From: Colwellia sp. 12G3
GTDB taxonomy: Bacteria; Pseudomonadota; Gammaproteobacteria; Enterobacterales; Alteromonadaceae
Reading direction: 5' to 3'
Assembly (NCBI RefSeq): GCF_002836775.1
Contig: NZ_PJAQ01000054.1
Coordinates: 186,001-250,000, forward strand
Length of the DNA: 64,000 nucleotides
Shown: positions 18,307-27,757 of the stretch, in pieces
How the letters are laid out: the number at the start of each line of letters is the position of its first letter
Numbering within the stretch: position 1 is the stretch's first letter
Notes under the pieces: model-generated
Told to the model about the DNA's origin: nothing
What the model saw: only the letters and a program-made list of their open reading frames with translations
Databases searched by the model: none
Program-made: the position numbers and the translations under genes

Positions 18307-18795
18307 AGATACCTCATAACATCATTTTTAGTTGAGAAAAGAACTGTATAACAAGTCTTAGCCTACAGCTATAGCTTTCTGGTAAATGGAATCAATAATT
18401 GCGATAAATCAAAAGTATGACAAGTAATACTAAGTGGATAATGGCGAGTGTTTGCTTTTAGCCATATAGGTGTAGGGGGGAGTAATAAAGTATCAGAGTG
18501 AAAACTCGGTTAACCAGTTTAACTTTTTACCACTTTGAATTTATCTCCTTAAATAGTCCGCTTTGTCACCAACAGCGGTTATAGAGACTTAAAATTACAG
18601 CTCTTCCGACAAAAAGCATGCAGTTAACAGGAAACCTTGGGGTTAAAGGAAGAATTATCACCCTATGTTAATCAGAGGCATTTATTTAGTTTAGGCTTTA
18701 TTTTTCTATATTTATTTTAGATATTTTGTAATGTTTGGTAGTGATCTCCTTAAGAACAGTAATCGTATAACCGTAAAAGTTAATGAAGGATAACA
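18307..18795. other. Intergenic region upstream of the OmpV-like gene
   Basis: 489 bp without a coding frame or clear repeat. It should hold the promoter of the OmpV/MipA-like gene, whose ribosome site AAGGA lies at 18786-18790. I see no terminator or operator I can support. Confidence 0.35.
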
Positions 18796-19566
18796 ATGAA
18801 TATAAAATTTTTGGCGATATTTTTTCTGAGTACAATAATCAGCACAAGTGTATTATCGAAAGAAAACAGAGGTAATGCACGTGAACAAGTTGAACCTATA
18901 GGTTATTTATATGGCTTAGGAATCGGTATCAACCAAGAAATATACAAGGGCTACAATTATCGTTTTATCCCTTTACCTATATTAGGCTATCGCGGAGAAA
19001 ATTTTAGAGTATTAGGCCCTTTTATTAGTTATGACGCTATACAGTTTTCTGATTTAGAAATAACGCTACAAGCAGCACCACGCTTTCAAGGTTTTGATGA
19101 CTCAGATAGTTATATTTTTGAGAATATGACAGATAGAAAGTTTTCTATGGATGCAGGCATAGGTTTAACTTACGAAAAAAATAACTGGAAAATTGGCCTA
19201 TCAAGTATGTTTGATGTGCTAGGTCGCTCTAAAGGGTTTGAAGCAAAAACCAACTTATCTAAAGTCTTTAGCGCTGGCCCTATATTCTTCGAGCCTAGTA
19301 TCAGTATTAGTTATTTAGATGATAACAATGTTAATTACTATTACGGGGTCAACGAAAACGAAGTCAATAATAATACCTACCAATATCAAGGAAGTTCTGC
19401 CGTTAACACAACTATCGGGTTTTCAGTTGCTACACCAATATTACTTGGAGGTTTTACTCAATTAGCCCTTGATTATACTTGGTATGATTCATCAATAACC
19501 GATAGCCCATTGGTGCAAGACAAGACTAATTTAAGTGCTCGCCTTTTGTTTAGTAAATTCTTTTAA
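18796..19566 (+). CDS. MipA/OmpV-family outer-membrane protein
   Basis: A 256-residue secreted beta-barrel. The signal peptide (about 1-21, ending VLS) is followed by alternating polar/hydrophobic strands: LYGLGIGINQEIYKGYNYRF, PLPILGYRGENF and DAGIGLTYEKNNWKIGL. It ends in FSKFF with a terminal Phe. This pattern and length match the MipA/OmpV family (MltA-interacting protein or osmoregulated porin-like). The start has a good AAGGA site. It stands alone, convergent with glcB. Whether it is a porin or a scaffold cannot be told. Confidence 0.82.
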   Translation: MNIKFLAIFFLSTIISTSVLSKENRGNAREQVEPIGYLYGLGIGINQEIYKGYNYRFIPLPILGYRGENFRVLGPFISYDAIQFSDLEITLQAAPRFQGFDDSDSYIFENMTDRKFSMDAGIGLTYEKNNWKIGLSSMFDVLGRSKGFEAKTNLSKVFSAGPIFFEPSISISYLDDNNVNYYYGVNENEVNNNTYQYQGSSAVNTTIGFSVATPILLGGFTQLALDYTWYDSSITDSPLVQDKTNLSARLLFSKFF

Positions 19567-19679
19567 CCTAATTATTTATGCCATACCAGACCTGTTAGTC
19601 ATTCCAGTATGTATCTTATTACTCCTAACAATAGGTGAAAGTGATGCGAATAATGGGCTATTAGCAAATCTTACTTAAC

Positions 19680-19718
19680 AAAAAGCAAGATAACTTACGG
19701 GGTAAGTCATCTTGCTTT
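19680..19718 (-). terminator. Terminator of glcB / purine cluster
   Basis: Long hairpin: AAAGCAAGAT (19682-19691) pairs with ATCTTGCTTT (19709-19718), with further pairing of ACTTAC/GTAAGT around a GGGG loop. On the minus strand it ends in five T, 61 nt after the glcB stop codon. A fragment resembling one end of repeat family B (GTCATTCCCGTG) follows at 19732-19743. Confidence 0.85.
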
Positions 19719-19779
19719 ATATGGTCAGTCGTCATTCCCGTGATCACATTATCGGGCACGCATTTTTATAGCTAATGTA

Positions 19780-21981
19780 TTAATACGAGGCTTTTACTTC
19801 CACACGACGTTGATGCAATAACGGCTCAGTATAACCGCAGGGCTGTTCTTTACCTGTGAAGATGAGTTCCGCTGCCGTTTTAAAGGCAATGCTATGCTCT
19901 AAATCAGTCGACATTGCTATGTAACTGGTATCATTAGAATTTTGCTGATCAACAATAGGCGCCATACGTTTTAGTGACTCATTCACTTGGCTTTCACTGA
20001 TCACACCATGATGTAGCCAGTTACAAATGTGCTGACTAGATATTCTTAAGGTGGCTCTATCTTCCATGCGGGCAACATTATCGATGTCAGGTACTTTAGA
20101 GCAGCCAATGCCTTGGTTAACCCAACGCACCACATATCCCAATAAGCCTTGAATGTTGTTGTCTAATTCTTTTTGAATGGCCGCAGCTGACAAGTCAGCT
20201 TGGTTTTTCAATAAAGGAATAGTCAATAAATCAGTTAAATCATTGATTGTGCCAGGTAAAGAAAACTCAGCTTGCATAACGTTTTGCACGGCTTGCACAT
20301 TGACTTTGTGATAATGCATCACATGTAAAGTCGCTGCGGTAGGTGAGGGTACCCAAGCACAGTTTGCACCTGATTGTGGATGGGCTATTTTGTTTTTTAC
20401 CATGGCTGACATTTGGTCAGGTATGGCCCACATGCCTTTACCTATTTGTGCTTTACCTTGCAGACCGGCTTGCAAACCAATTCTAACATTGCGAAGTTCA
20501 TAAGCCTTAATCCACGGCTCATCTTTCATTAATTCTTTTTGTGCCATAGCACCAGCAAGCATGCTGGTATGTATTTCATCACCGGTACGGTCTAAAAAGC
20601 CAGTATTGATGAAGGCAACCCGTGTTTGTGCTGCGCGAATACATTCTTTCAAATTCGCTGAGGTACGGCGTTCTTCATCCATAATACCCATTTTAATGGT
20701 ATTTTCCGCCAAGCCTAAATGCCGCTCGATGGCGCTAAATAAGTCATGACTAAAAGTAACTTCTTCAGGGCCGTGCATTTTAGGTTTTACAATGTAAATG
20801 CTGCCTTTTTGGGAGTTCTTAAATTTAGAGCTGCCTTTTAAATCATGTAATGAAATTAAGGTGGTGATAAGTCCATCGACAATACCTTCAGGTACATTTT
20901 CATCTTTTTCGGTGACGATAGCATCCGTAGTCATCAATAAGCCGACATTACGAATAAACTGCAGGCTTCTTCCTGATAGTGAAAAAGGCGCTTGGCTCGG
21001 TGATAAATAATCACGATCGTGATTTAAGGTACGAGTTATGGTTTTGTCACCTTTTTGAATGATCTCAGCAAGGTCACCTTTCATTAAACCTAACCAGTTA
21101 CGGTAAACAGCGGTTTTATCACTAGCATCAACCGCAGCAATAGAGTCTTCACAATCTTGAATAGTGCTTAAGGCTGACTCTAATACGACATCTTTAACAA
21201 AGGCGGCATCGGTTTTACCAACAATGTTATCTTTATCTATTTGGATTTCGATGTGCAAACCATTATGGCGACAAAGTAGCGCTGACGGAGCATCGGTAGA
21301 GCCATTGTAACCGACAAATTGTGCTGCATCTTTTAGCTGAACTTGTTCGCCAGAGAATAAGGTAACAGTGAAGTTTTTCTTAACGATATGATACTGCACC
21401 GCATCAATATGACTGCCAGATGTTAGTGGTAATGTATCGTCTAAAAACCTGCGCGCGTATGCTTGCACTCTACGTCCGCGAACAGGGTTGAATGTTTTAG
21501 TTTGTTGGGCACCGTTATCATCGCCGATAACGTCTGTGCCATATAAAGCGTCATACAAACTACCCCATCGTGCGTTTGCGGCATTAAGGGCAAATCTTGC
21601 ATTCATCAAAGGAACAACCAGTTGAGGGCCTGCTACCAGAGCAACCTCATCATCAACATTTTTAGTGGAGATAGTAAAATCTGCTTTTTCTTCTACCAGA
21701 TAGCCTATTTCTTTTAAAAACAATTGATAGCGTTGTTGGTCAAAAGGTTGGTCAAAAGGTTGGTTTGCTGCATCACTGTGCCATACATCAATTTGTGCTT
21801 GTAAATTAGCTCTGGTAGCTAATAGCTTTTGATTACGCGGAGTAAACACAGCTAAAATTTCAGCAACAGAATCCCAGAAGTGATTGGTCTTGATCGCAAG
21901 ACCCGGTAACACTTCATTTTCGACTAAATTAACTAGGCAGCCAGCAACCTTATAACCGTGCTTGATGGTTTTTTGCTTCAT
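19780..21981 (-). CDS. glcB: Malate synthase G
   Basis: A 733-residue enzyme condensing glyoxylate with acetyl-CoA to malate. It matches the long monomeric G isoform (about 720-730 residues) throughout: GLHIEIQID, RTLNHDRDY, the conserved block QIGKGMWAIPDQM and the signature WVPSPTAATLHVMHYHKVNV. As the last gene of the purine cluster it consumes the glyoxylate released by ureidoglycolate lyase, so purine carbon enters the TCA cycle. Only 9 bp separate its start codon from the puuD stop, which implies co-transcription. A strong terminator follows. A glycolate-oxidation role is possible too, but no glc genes are nearby. Confidence 0.96.
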   Translation of the reverse strand: MKQKTIKHGYKVAGCLVNLVENEVLPGLAIKTNHFWDSVAEILAVFTPRNQKLLATRANLQAQIDVWHSDAANQPFDQPFDQQRYQLFLKEIGYLVEEKADFTISTKNVDDEVALVAGPQLVVPLMNARFALNAANARWGSLYDALYGTDVIGDDNGAQQTKTFNPVRGRRVQAYARRFLDDTLPLTSGSHIDAVQYHIVKKNFTVTLFSGEQVQLKDAAQFVGYNGSTDAPSALLCRHNGLHIEIQIDKDNIVGKTDAAFVKDVVLESALSTIQDCEDSIAAVDASDKTAVYRNWLGLMKGDLAEIIQKGDKTITRTLNHDRDYLSPSQAPFSLSGRSLQFIRNVGLLMTTDAIVTEKDENVPEGIVDGLITTLISLHDLKGSSKFKNSQKGSIYIVKPKMHGPEEVTFSHDLFSAIERHLGLAENTIKMGIMDEERRTSANLKECIRAAQTRVAFINTGFLDRTGDEIHTSMLAGAMAQKELMKDEPWIKAYELRNVRIGLQAGLQGKAQIGKGMWAIPDQMSAMVKNKIAHPQSGANCAWVPSPTAATLHVMHYHKVNVQAVQNVMQAEFSLPGTINDLTDLLTIPLLKNQADLSAAAIQKELDNNIQGLLGYVVRWVNQGIGCSKVPDIDNVARMEDRATLRISSQHICNWLHHGVISESQVNESLKRMAPIVDQQNSNDTSYIAMSTDLEHSIAFKTAAELIFTGKEQPCGYTEPLLHQRRVEVKASY

Positions 21982-21990
21982 TTTTTACCC

Positions 21991-23190
21991 TTATTCTTTG
22001 TCTTTTCTTTGGTTTAACCAAAGTGACAGCGTTAGACGTTCTTCGTCGGTCATTTTGGTTTTGTTCATAAATGGCATGTCTTTACTGTCAATAACACGCG
22101 CTTGAATTCGTGGTGCCCATTGCTTGATAGAAGCAATATCTGTGAAAATAACGCCTGCTTGCGGAGTTTTAAACATATCATCCGTGGGTGCTTCTGAATG
22201 ACAGGCACTACAACGGCTTTCAATAATCTGTTGTACTTGTACATCAGTCACTACGTGTTGTTTCTGCTCGGCTGTTAGTTCAACTGTTTTGGGTGCAATA
22301 GCGTAAGCAAGTACGATAGTGGCGATAATAGAGCCAACTAAGACCATAGGTTTTTGTTTGCCAAAATGACGTAAAACAAAATACTGACGAACGGCAGCTG
22401 TGATCAAAATAATTGCCATCAATACTAACCAGTTAGCACTGTGGTTATAGGTAATTGGATAATGATTCGAAATCATAATGAATAACACGGGTAAGGTGAT
22501 ATAGGTATTGTGTGTTGAACGTAATTTAGCGTTAAGACCATATTTAGAGTCAGGCTTAGAGCCCTCTTCTACTGCTTTTACTAAGGCACGTTGTGATGGC
22601 ATGATGCCAAAAAACACGTTGCCAGCCATGATAGTGCCTAAAATAGCACCCATATGCATGTAGGCACCACGCGCACTAAATACTTGCGTTAAACCGTAAG
22701 ATAAAGCCGTAGCAATAACGAATAAAATAACCGCTAATACTAAGCCGTGATCTTTAAGTTTGGTTCTCACTAATAACTCATAACTACCCACACCAATAAC
22801 AATAGAGCCTAGGCCTAAGCCAATTGCTTGCCATTGTGTTAAATCTTTCACGCGCGGGTCAATTAAGTAAGACTCAGCGCCGACATAAAACATTAGCGAT
22901 AATAATAAGAAACCCGTGATCCACGTGGTATATGCTTCCCACTTAAACCAATGCAAGGTTGTTGGTATTGTTGGTGGCGCTAATTTGTATTTTGCTACTT
23001 CGTAAAAGCCACCGCCGTGAATAGCCCAGAGATCACCTGAAATGCCTTTTTCTTCTTTCCATTCGGGTGGTTTTTCAAGATGGTTATCTAACCAAACAAA
23101 ATAAAATGAGGCACCGATCCAAGCGATACCAACGATTAAATGTGCGAAACGAATGATTAAATTTAACCACTCAGTAATATACGGGTCCAT
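21991..23190 (-). CDS. puuD: Membrane-bound urate oxidase with C-terminal cytochrome c (PuuD)
   Basis: A 399-residue inner-membrane protein with about eight helices (residues 1-300), starting ITEWLNLIIRFAHLIVGIAW, the conserved PuuD opening. A periplasmic cytochrome c domain closes it, with CSACH at about 328 and candidate Met ligands near its end (DMPFMNKTKMT). PuuD oxidises urate to 5-hydroxyisourate and passes electrons through the haem to the respiratory chain instead of making hydrogen peroxide as soluble uricase does. No soluble uricase is in the cluster, so this fills the step between xanthine dehydrogenase and UraH. It is coupled to glcB (9-bp gap) and separated from guaD by 384 bp that contain two structured repeats, so puuD-glcB may have their own promoter. 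Confidence 0.94.
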   Translation of the reverse strand: MDPYITEWLNLIIRFAHLIVGIAWIGASFYFVWLDNHLEKPPEWKEEKGISGDLWAIHGGGFYEVAKYKLAPPTIPTTLHWFKWEAYTTWITGFLLLSLMFYVGAESYLIDPRVKDLTQWQAIGLGLGSIVIGVGSYELLVRTKLKDHGLVLAVILFVIATALSYGLTQVFSARGAYMHMGAILGTIMAGNVFFGIMPSQRALVKAVEEGSKPDSKYGLNAKLRSTHNTYITLPVLFIMISNHYPITYNHSANWLVLMAIILITAAVRQYFVLRHFGKQKPMVLVGSIIATIVLAYAIAPKTVELTAEQKQHVVTDVQVQQIIESRCSACHSEAPTDDMFKTPQAGVIFTDIASIKQWAPRIQARVIDSKDMPFMNKTKMTDEERLTLSLWLNQRKDKE

Positions 23191-23272
23191 AGTCTTTCCT
23201 TTTGTACGCTTACTCGTAGTAAGCGTTTTATAATTTTATGATTAACTAGCTAACTCAGGAGCTTGTTGAAAA

Positions 23273-23337
23273 GTCATCTTCGAAGATCCATTACTTTTTA
23301 GAAACTGGATCCCCGATTAATACACCACGGGGATGAC
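23273..23337. repeat. Structured intergenic repeat family B, short copy
   Basis: 65 bp bounded by GTCATC and GATGAC inverted ends. Inside are the palindrome ATCTTCGAAGAT, the block ATCCATTAC...AACTGGAT, and the stem ATCCCCG/CGGGGAT (with a 12-nt loop). The same plan (GTCAT end, hairpin, ATCCATT, AAACTGGAT, GAATGAC or GATGAC end) recurs in the longer copy at 61653-61821. Confidence 0.65.
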
Positions 23338-23477
23338 GTCCTTGAGCCATGTGCATAACAACGTAATTTTAATTAATTACGTTGTTAAATAATTATTTCT
23401 CTTAAGCGATGTTGCCTTAGACCCAGCTAGGCAACCGTCTGTTATATGTAATACACCATTAGTGAATTAGTTGATGA

Positions 23478-23559
23478 CTGAAGTTTGTGAGTACAAAGAA
23501 GAAGCACGGAATTTATAACTATAAATGAGTACTTCTGATGCCGTATTCGCAAGCTTCAG
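23478..23559. repeat. Structured intergenic repeat family C, copy 1
   Basis: Outer stem CTGAAGTTTG / CAAGCTTCAG (one mismatch) encloses a core, GAAGCACGG...TATAACTATAAATGAG and TACTTC (23501-23535), whose ends GAAG/CTTC pair. The core is shared with the copy at 63848-63912, which has a completely different outer stem. Confidence 0.6.
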
Positions 23560-23574
23560 GTATTAAATAATTTG

Positions 23575-24927
23575 TTAATTAACCTTTTCGCCCATGATGT
23601 GAGTAGCTTTGACATGACGATCGTCACCCAACATGCTCAAGACAAACAGCTTTTCAGTTAACGTTTTACAGCGTTTGATGCGAACATCCATTAAAGGCGT
23701 TGCTTGGTAATCAAGTACAATAAAATCAGCTTCTGCGCCTTTGGTGAAGTTACCAATAGTACCTTCTAAATCTAAGGCAACTGCGCCACCGAGCGTGGCT
23801 AAATACAATGATTTGTACGGGCTTAATTTATCGCCACGTAATTGCTGAGTTTTATAACCTTCGTTGAGTGTGGTCAACATAGAGAAGCTGCTACCAGCAC
23901 CTATGTCAGTACCTAAACCCACATTGACATCAAACTGCTCAGCTTGTTTTAAGTTAAAACAACCACTGCCTAAAAATAAGTTTGAAGTAGGACAAAAAGC
24001 AATCGCAGAATTGGTCTCACTTAAGCGCTGACATTCATGGTCGTGTAAATGTACACCGTGAGCAAATACACTACGGCGACCTAATAAACTGCTTTTATCG
24101 TACACATCAAGATAACCCTCACTGTCTGGGAATAACTCACTCACCCAAGCAATTTCATCTTTGTTTTCTGATAAATGGGTATGTAAATAAACGTCAGGAT
24201 ATTCTTTTAATAACTCACCGGCTTTATTCATTTGCTCTGTTGAACACGTAGGAGCAAAACGTGGTGTGATTGCATACTGTAATCTGTCGGTATTGTGCCA
24301 TTTTTCAATAAGTGACTTGCTGTCGTTATACCCTGATTCAACAGTATCTTGTAAATCGTCTGGGCAGTTTTGATTCATTAAAACTTTACCGCAAATCATG
24401 CGTAATTTTTTCTGTTGGGCGACAGTGAAAAAAGCGTCAACCGACTCTTTATGCACCGTACCAAATACAAGAGCAGTCGTTGTTCCTGCATCTAATAATT
24501 GCGTTAAGAAAAATTCGGCTACACGTTTACCGTGTTCAATATCACTAAATTGTTTTTCTTCTGGGAAGGTGTAATTTTCAAGCCATTCAAGTAATTGTTC
24601 GCCGTAAGATGCGACCATTTCAGATTGTGCATAATGCACGTGAGTATCAATAAATCCTGGCATGATTAGGCCATTGTCATATTGAGTAACGACTACATCG
24701 GCTGGTAATGTTGTTAGTAAGTCTTTGGCATTACCGACGGCTTCGACTAAGCCATTGTTAATGACTAAAAGTCCATCTGCAAAGTACTGGTAACTTTCTT
24801 CTTTCGCGACTTTGGCAGGATCGGCTAAAAAGTGTAGTACTTCGCCACGAAATGCTTTGCAGCCGGTATTGGTTGGTTTACTTATTACTTCACTCTTTGA
24901 AGAAATTTTTGCAGTGTTATTCGACAT
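23575..24927 (-). CDS. guaD: Guanine deaminase
   Basis: A 450-residue amidohydrolase converting guanine to xanthine and ammonia. Zinc ligands and signature motifs are visible: GFIDTHVHYAQSEMVASYG (about residues 90-108), HTHLSEN (about 247), FAHGVHLHD (about 290), SNLFLGSGCF and GLGTDIGAGSSFSML with the catalytic Asp. The long family length and the PGFIDTHVHYAQ form identify guanine deaminase rather than other aminohydrolases. It feeds guanine-derived xanthine to XdhAB. It sits between allA and puuD; 108 bp separate it from allA. Confidence 0.95.
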   Translation of the reverse strand: MSNNTAKISSKSEVISKPTNTGCKAFRGEVLHFLADPAKVAKEESYQYFADGLLVINNGLVEAVGNAKDLLTTLPADVVVTQYDNGLIMPGFIDTHVHYAQSEMVASYGEQLLEWLENYTFPEEKQFSDIEHGKRVAEFFLTQLLDAGTTTALVFGTVHKESVDAFFTVAQQKKLRMICGKVLMNQNCPDDLQDTVESGYNDSKSLIEKWHNTDRLQYAITPRFAPTCSTEQMNKAGELLKEYPDVYLHTHLSENKDEIAWVSELFPDSEGYLDVYDKSSLLGRRSVFAHGVHLHDHECQRLSETNSAIAFCPTSNLFLGSGCFNLKQAEQFDVNVGLGTDIGAGSSFSMLTTLNEGYKTQQLRGDKLSPYKSLYLATLGGAVALDLEGTIGNFTKGAEADFIVLDYQATPLMDVRIKRCKTLTEKLFVLSMLGDDRHVKATHIMGEKVN

Positions 24928-25035
24928 ATTACTTAACCTATTACTTATGTATTTTACTGTATCTGTGTATTGATGATTTGGTGCTGCTAGCCTTTAAAAT
25001 TGACTGTGATTAGCTTATTGCACGCTATCTAAATT

Positions 25036-25542
25036 TTAATCTAAATTAATGATGATTGAACCGTCGAGTTTTTCTACATCGCAGTTATCACCTTCTCCGC
25101 CGCGATCGACTACGAGAAAGTCACTGACATCATTGAGTGCTAAACAAAAGTGATGCCAAGTACCTTTATGGTAATTTACCCCTTGCTCAGCGCTTGCTAA
25201 AAACACTTTAATGGCTGAGATATCAAGTTCACCTGCGGGGGCAACCACCACCACATAAGGCTGCTTGCTCATAGGAATAAATGCTTGGCTGCCCAAAGGA
25301 TGACGTTCCATCATTTCGATCGGTAAAGGAAAAGCCAGCGGGGTGGAACGAAAAATATTAAGCAAGGTTTTACCCTGTTGCTCAGCAACGTCAACATCAG
25401 CAAGGTTGTGATAACGCATAGTGTGGCCATCATTAATGGCGAAATGTTCAGCACTTTCGGACACTGAAATAACATCCCCATAAGCGGAGAAATTCTCTGC
25501 CGTTAGCTCTTGGGGTATAACATTAATGATTTTACTGGTCAT
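25036..25542 (-). CDS. allA: Ureidoglycolate lyase
   Basis: A 168-residue cupin-fold enzyme that splits ureidoglycolate to glyoxylate and urea. Family motifs: MERHPLGSQAFIPM (about 78-91), GVNYHKGTWHHFCLAL (about 120-135) and DFLVVDRGGEGDNCD (about 139-153). It is the last nitrogen-releasing step before GlcB takes up glyoxylate. It lies 101 bp after uraH on the minus strand. Two urea per urate are released by allantoicase plus this enzyme, so urea must be exported or hydrolysed by a urease elsewhere. Confidence 0.94.
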   Translation of the reverse strand: MTSKIINVIPQELTAENFSAYGDVISVSESAEHFAINDGHTMRYHNLADVDVAEQQGKTLLNIFRSTPLAFPLPIEMMERHPLGSQAFIPMSKQPYVVVVAPAGELDISAIKVFLASAEQGVNYHKGTWHHFCLALNDVSDFLVVDRGGEGDNCDVEKLDGSIIINLD

Positions 25543-25643
25543 CTTATCTTCTCTGTTAATTATAATGCTTAGCTATTAATATTTTTCTACTGGCTAGAAA
25601 CTATTGTGTATAAATTTTTTTGCTAAACCTTACTTAGGTAGGC

Positions 25644-25985
25644 TTAACTACCGCGGTAAGTAGAGTATCCATAGGCGGTTAGCAATAATGGAATATGGTA
25701 ATGCGTGCCACTGGCGTCAATTTCAAAAACGATATCGACGTAGGGATAAAAGCCGGTTTCGTTATTGGCTTTAAAATAACTAGCGGTGGCAAAATGCATA
25801 CGGTAAACACCAGCGGGTAATTTTTCATTATCAGCTAATAAACCCGGTAAACGACCATCACCATTAGTGACACCACCATTTACTTCTTTCCAACCTTTAC
25901 CGTCTTGCGCAAACAAGGTAATCGGTACATTTTGCGCGGGTAAACCACGGGTAGTATCAAGTATATGGGTAGTAATTTGACTCAT
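25644..25985 (-). CDS. uraH: 5-Hydroxyisourate hydrolase (transthyretin-like)
   Basis: A 113-residue transthyretin-fold enzyme that opens 5-hydroxyisourate to OHCU. Diagnostic features: the N-terminal HILDTTRG, the central NGDGR with the catalytic Arg, HYHIPLLL and the C-terminal tetrapeptide YRGS that separates HIU hydrolases from true transthyretins. There is no signal peptide, so it is cytoplasmic. It is 27 bp downstream of uraD, the next enzyme in the path, and both act on unstable intermediates of the PuuD reaction. Confidence 0.96.
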   Translation of the reverse strand: MSQITTHILDTTRGLPAQNVPITLFAQDGKGWKEVNGGVTNGDGRLPGLLADNEKLPAGVYRMHFATASYFKANNETGFYPYVDIVFEIDASGTHYHIPLLLTAYGYSTYRGS

Positions 25986-26012
25986 ATTTGTTCCTTAAAA
26001 GTATTATTCGGA

Positions 26013-26534
26013 TTAGCCTTCAGTTAATGCGTTTCCGAAGGCTTTAGTAATACGTAGTTGAAAGATTTTTCGTTGCTCTTCAGCGGCATTAACCAACTCT
26101 TGCGCTTTGTTATTAGGTAAACGTGTCTGTAATAAATCAGACATTTGTTTAGCACTTTTACCTGTCGCACAAACAATAAAGATAAAGCCAAATTTTGCTT
26201 CATAGTCGCTGTTACCTTGAGAAAGTACTTCAAGTACATCGTCATTGGCTTCTTTAACTAATCCTTGCTCGTTACCTGCTAATTCTTTGGTATTAGCATA
26301 CTTAGCACGTAAACTGCTGACATCACCAATTTTTGGATGGCCTTCAAACGCTTCAAAATAATCTTGTTCAGTTAAACCTAGCCAAGCATCATCAGCGGCT
26401 TTTTTTATTGCCGTCGTATCAGCAAATGGACGCGCTGCTACCATGTTGTTTACCCAAGTGCTTGAAGTACAGCATTGCATAAACGTATGACTTGCCTCAG
26501 CTACGGATAATTGGTTTAAATCTTCTAATCTCAT
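26013..26534 (-). CDS. uraD: OHCU decarboxylase
   Basis: A 173-residue enzyme that decarboxylates 2-oxo-4-hydroxy-4-carboxy-5-ureidoimidazoline to S-allantoin. Motifs: HPKIGD with the catalytic His (about 65-70), SNEQ-type segment AGNEQGLV, and FGFIFIVCATGKSA (about 116-129), plus the C-terminal R.TKAF. It sits directly upstream of uraH (27 bp), as expected for sequential steps that keep allantoin stereochemistry. Confidence 0.95.
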   Translation of the reverse strand: MRLEDLNQLSVAEASHTFMQCCTSSTWVNNMVAARPFADTTAIKKAADDAWLGLTEQDYFEAFEGHPKIGDVSSLRAKYANTKELAGNEQGLVKEANDDVLEVLSQGNSDYEAKFGFIFIVCATGKSAKQMSDLLQTRLPNNKAQELVNAAEEQRKIFQLRITKAFGNALTEG

Positions 26535-26604
26535 TATAGTTTCCTCTATTTACTCTTTCTCTGTGTAACGACATCTAAATAAATGCCGTTACTTAGCATG
26601 CTTA

Positions 26605-27657
26605 TTAACCTTGACGGTTACCAAAAACACGCAGTCGAGAAATACCACCATCAGGGAAAATACTTAAACGTACGTGAGTAAAAGGTTGATCTTTTTCTGT
26701 GATGATTTCTTTAGTAAATAAATGTTCACGATGCGCATACAACTTAGTACTTGGAATAATCGGCGTCCAAGTAACGCTCGGTGCATTTTCAGTGAAATCA
26801 TCGCTATCGCTGATACAACCTTCAAGCATGAAAGTATCAGGAAAGTTACCCTTAAAGTGACAGGTATCTATGATGACTTTATTAACACTACCCGTAGCGG
26901 CAAGTTTAACAATTGACCAATCTGGACCTGGATCACGACGACGTTTAGTTTCCCAACCATCACCCATGTTGGCGCCACGGCCAGGCATGATTAGGTTGTT
27001 TTTATCACTGAAAAACATATCGCTTACTAACAACGCTTTTGCACCATTTTTAATCGAAGCTAAATCAATAAGTTCACCGTCAACAAAGTCATTCCAGTTT
27101 ACATCTGCTTCACCATAAACACGGAAACGCGCAATACCACCATCAGGGAACATAGTTAAACGTACATGAGTAAAGGCGGTATTATTCGATATTTCAAACA
27201 GATTTTGGCTATGCGCTTTAACGTCAGTCGCTTCAAAAATTGTCTGCCAAACGGTATCTGCATTTGGCTGTACTTCACTAACACAAGCTTCTACGGAAAC
27301 TTTTTCTGGCGCGTTGCCACGAAAGTAGTTGGTATCGATATCAAAAGCGCGAATAACGCCACTGATGCCTAAACGGATAATACACCAATCAGAATCACGA
27401 CCATTATTACGGCCATAACTTCTGCGTGATTCCCAACCGTCCATCCATTTACCACGTTCAGTAAATTTCTCTTCGATAAAAATACCACGGCCTACTTTTA
27501 ATAAGTTTTCCATTTCTGCGAAGAAATCATCACTACAAGACAGTGTTTCACCACCCACTTTTTCGCTGGCTAAATCTACATAATGCGTTTTTAATTTTTG
27601 CTCTAATACCGCTTCTTCTGCCGACAATTTGTTTTGTGCTAACCAATCTTCAATCAT
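26605..27657 (-). CDS. alc: Allantoicase
   Basis: A 350-residue enzyme that hydrolyses allantoate to ureidoglycolate and urea. It has the two tandem jelly-roll repeats of the family: the first (about 45-180) with GKWMDGWESRRSYGRN and GISGVIRAFDIDTNYFRGN, the second (about 215-345) with NMGDGWETKRRRDPG and VIIDTCHFKGNFPD. Each ends in a similar FTHVRL.(M/I)FPDGGI.R.RV.G motif. Using allantoicase rather than allantoate amidohydrolase means nitrogen leaves as urea, matching AllA downstream. It lies between allB and uraD. Confidence 0.96.
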   Translation of the reverse strand: MIEDWLAQNKLSAEEAVLEQKLKTHYVDLASEKVGGETLSCSDDFFAEMENLLKVGRGIFIEEKFTERGKWMDGWESRRSYGRNNGRDSDWCIIRLGISGVIRAFDIDTNYFRGNAPEKVSVEACVSEVQPNADTVWQTIFEATDVKAHSQNLFEISNNTAFTHVRLTMFPDGGIARFRVYGEADVNWNDFVDGELIDLASIKNGAKALLVSDMFFSDKNNLIMPGRGANMGDGWETKRRRDPGPDWSIVKLAATGSVNKVIIDTCHFKGNFPDTFMLEGCISDSDDFTENAPSVTWTPIIPSTKLYAHREHLFTKEIITEKDQPFTHVRLSIFPDGGISRLRVFGNRQG

Positions 27658-27757
27658 TTCTTTTCTCCAGTTACTGCATTGTCAGGCAAGCCTTTGTCGA
27701 CTCTGATACATTGCGTGAATGTTAATTTTATTATTTTGATTCAGTATTTTACCAAGC

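Larger units (their letters stand above)
23191..23574. other. Repeat-bearing gap inside the purine cluster
   Basis: 384 bp between guaD and puuD. It contains repeat family B at 23273-23337 and family C at 23478-23559, leaving little room for other control sequences. Either hairpin could reduce read-through or mark an RNA-processing site; a separate puuD promoter would have to lie here. Confidence 0.6.

Noticed and set aside
20561-21010. Plus-strand frames inside glcB, xdhB, ilvA, ilvD, cusA and allB
   Set aside because: They are antisense shadows of long, well-recognised genes, without ribosome sites or known domains.
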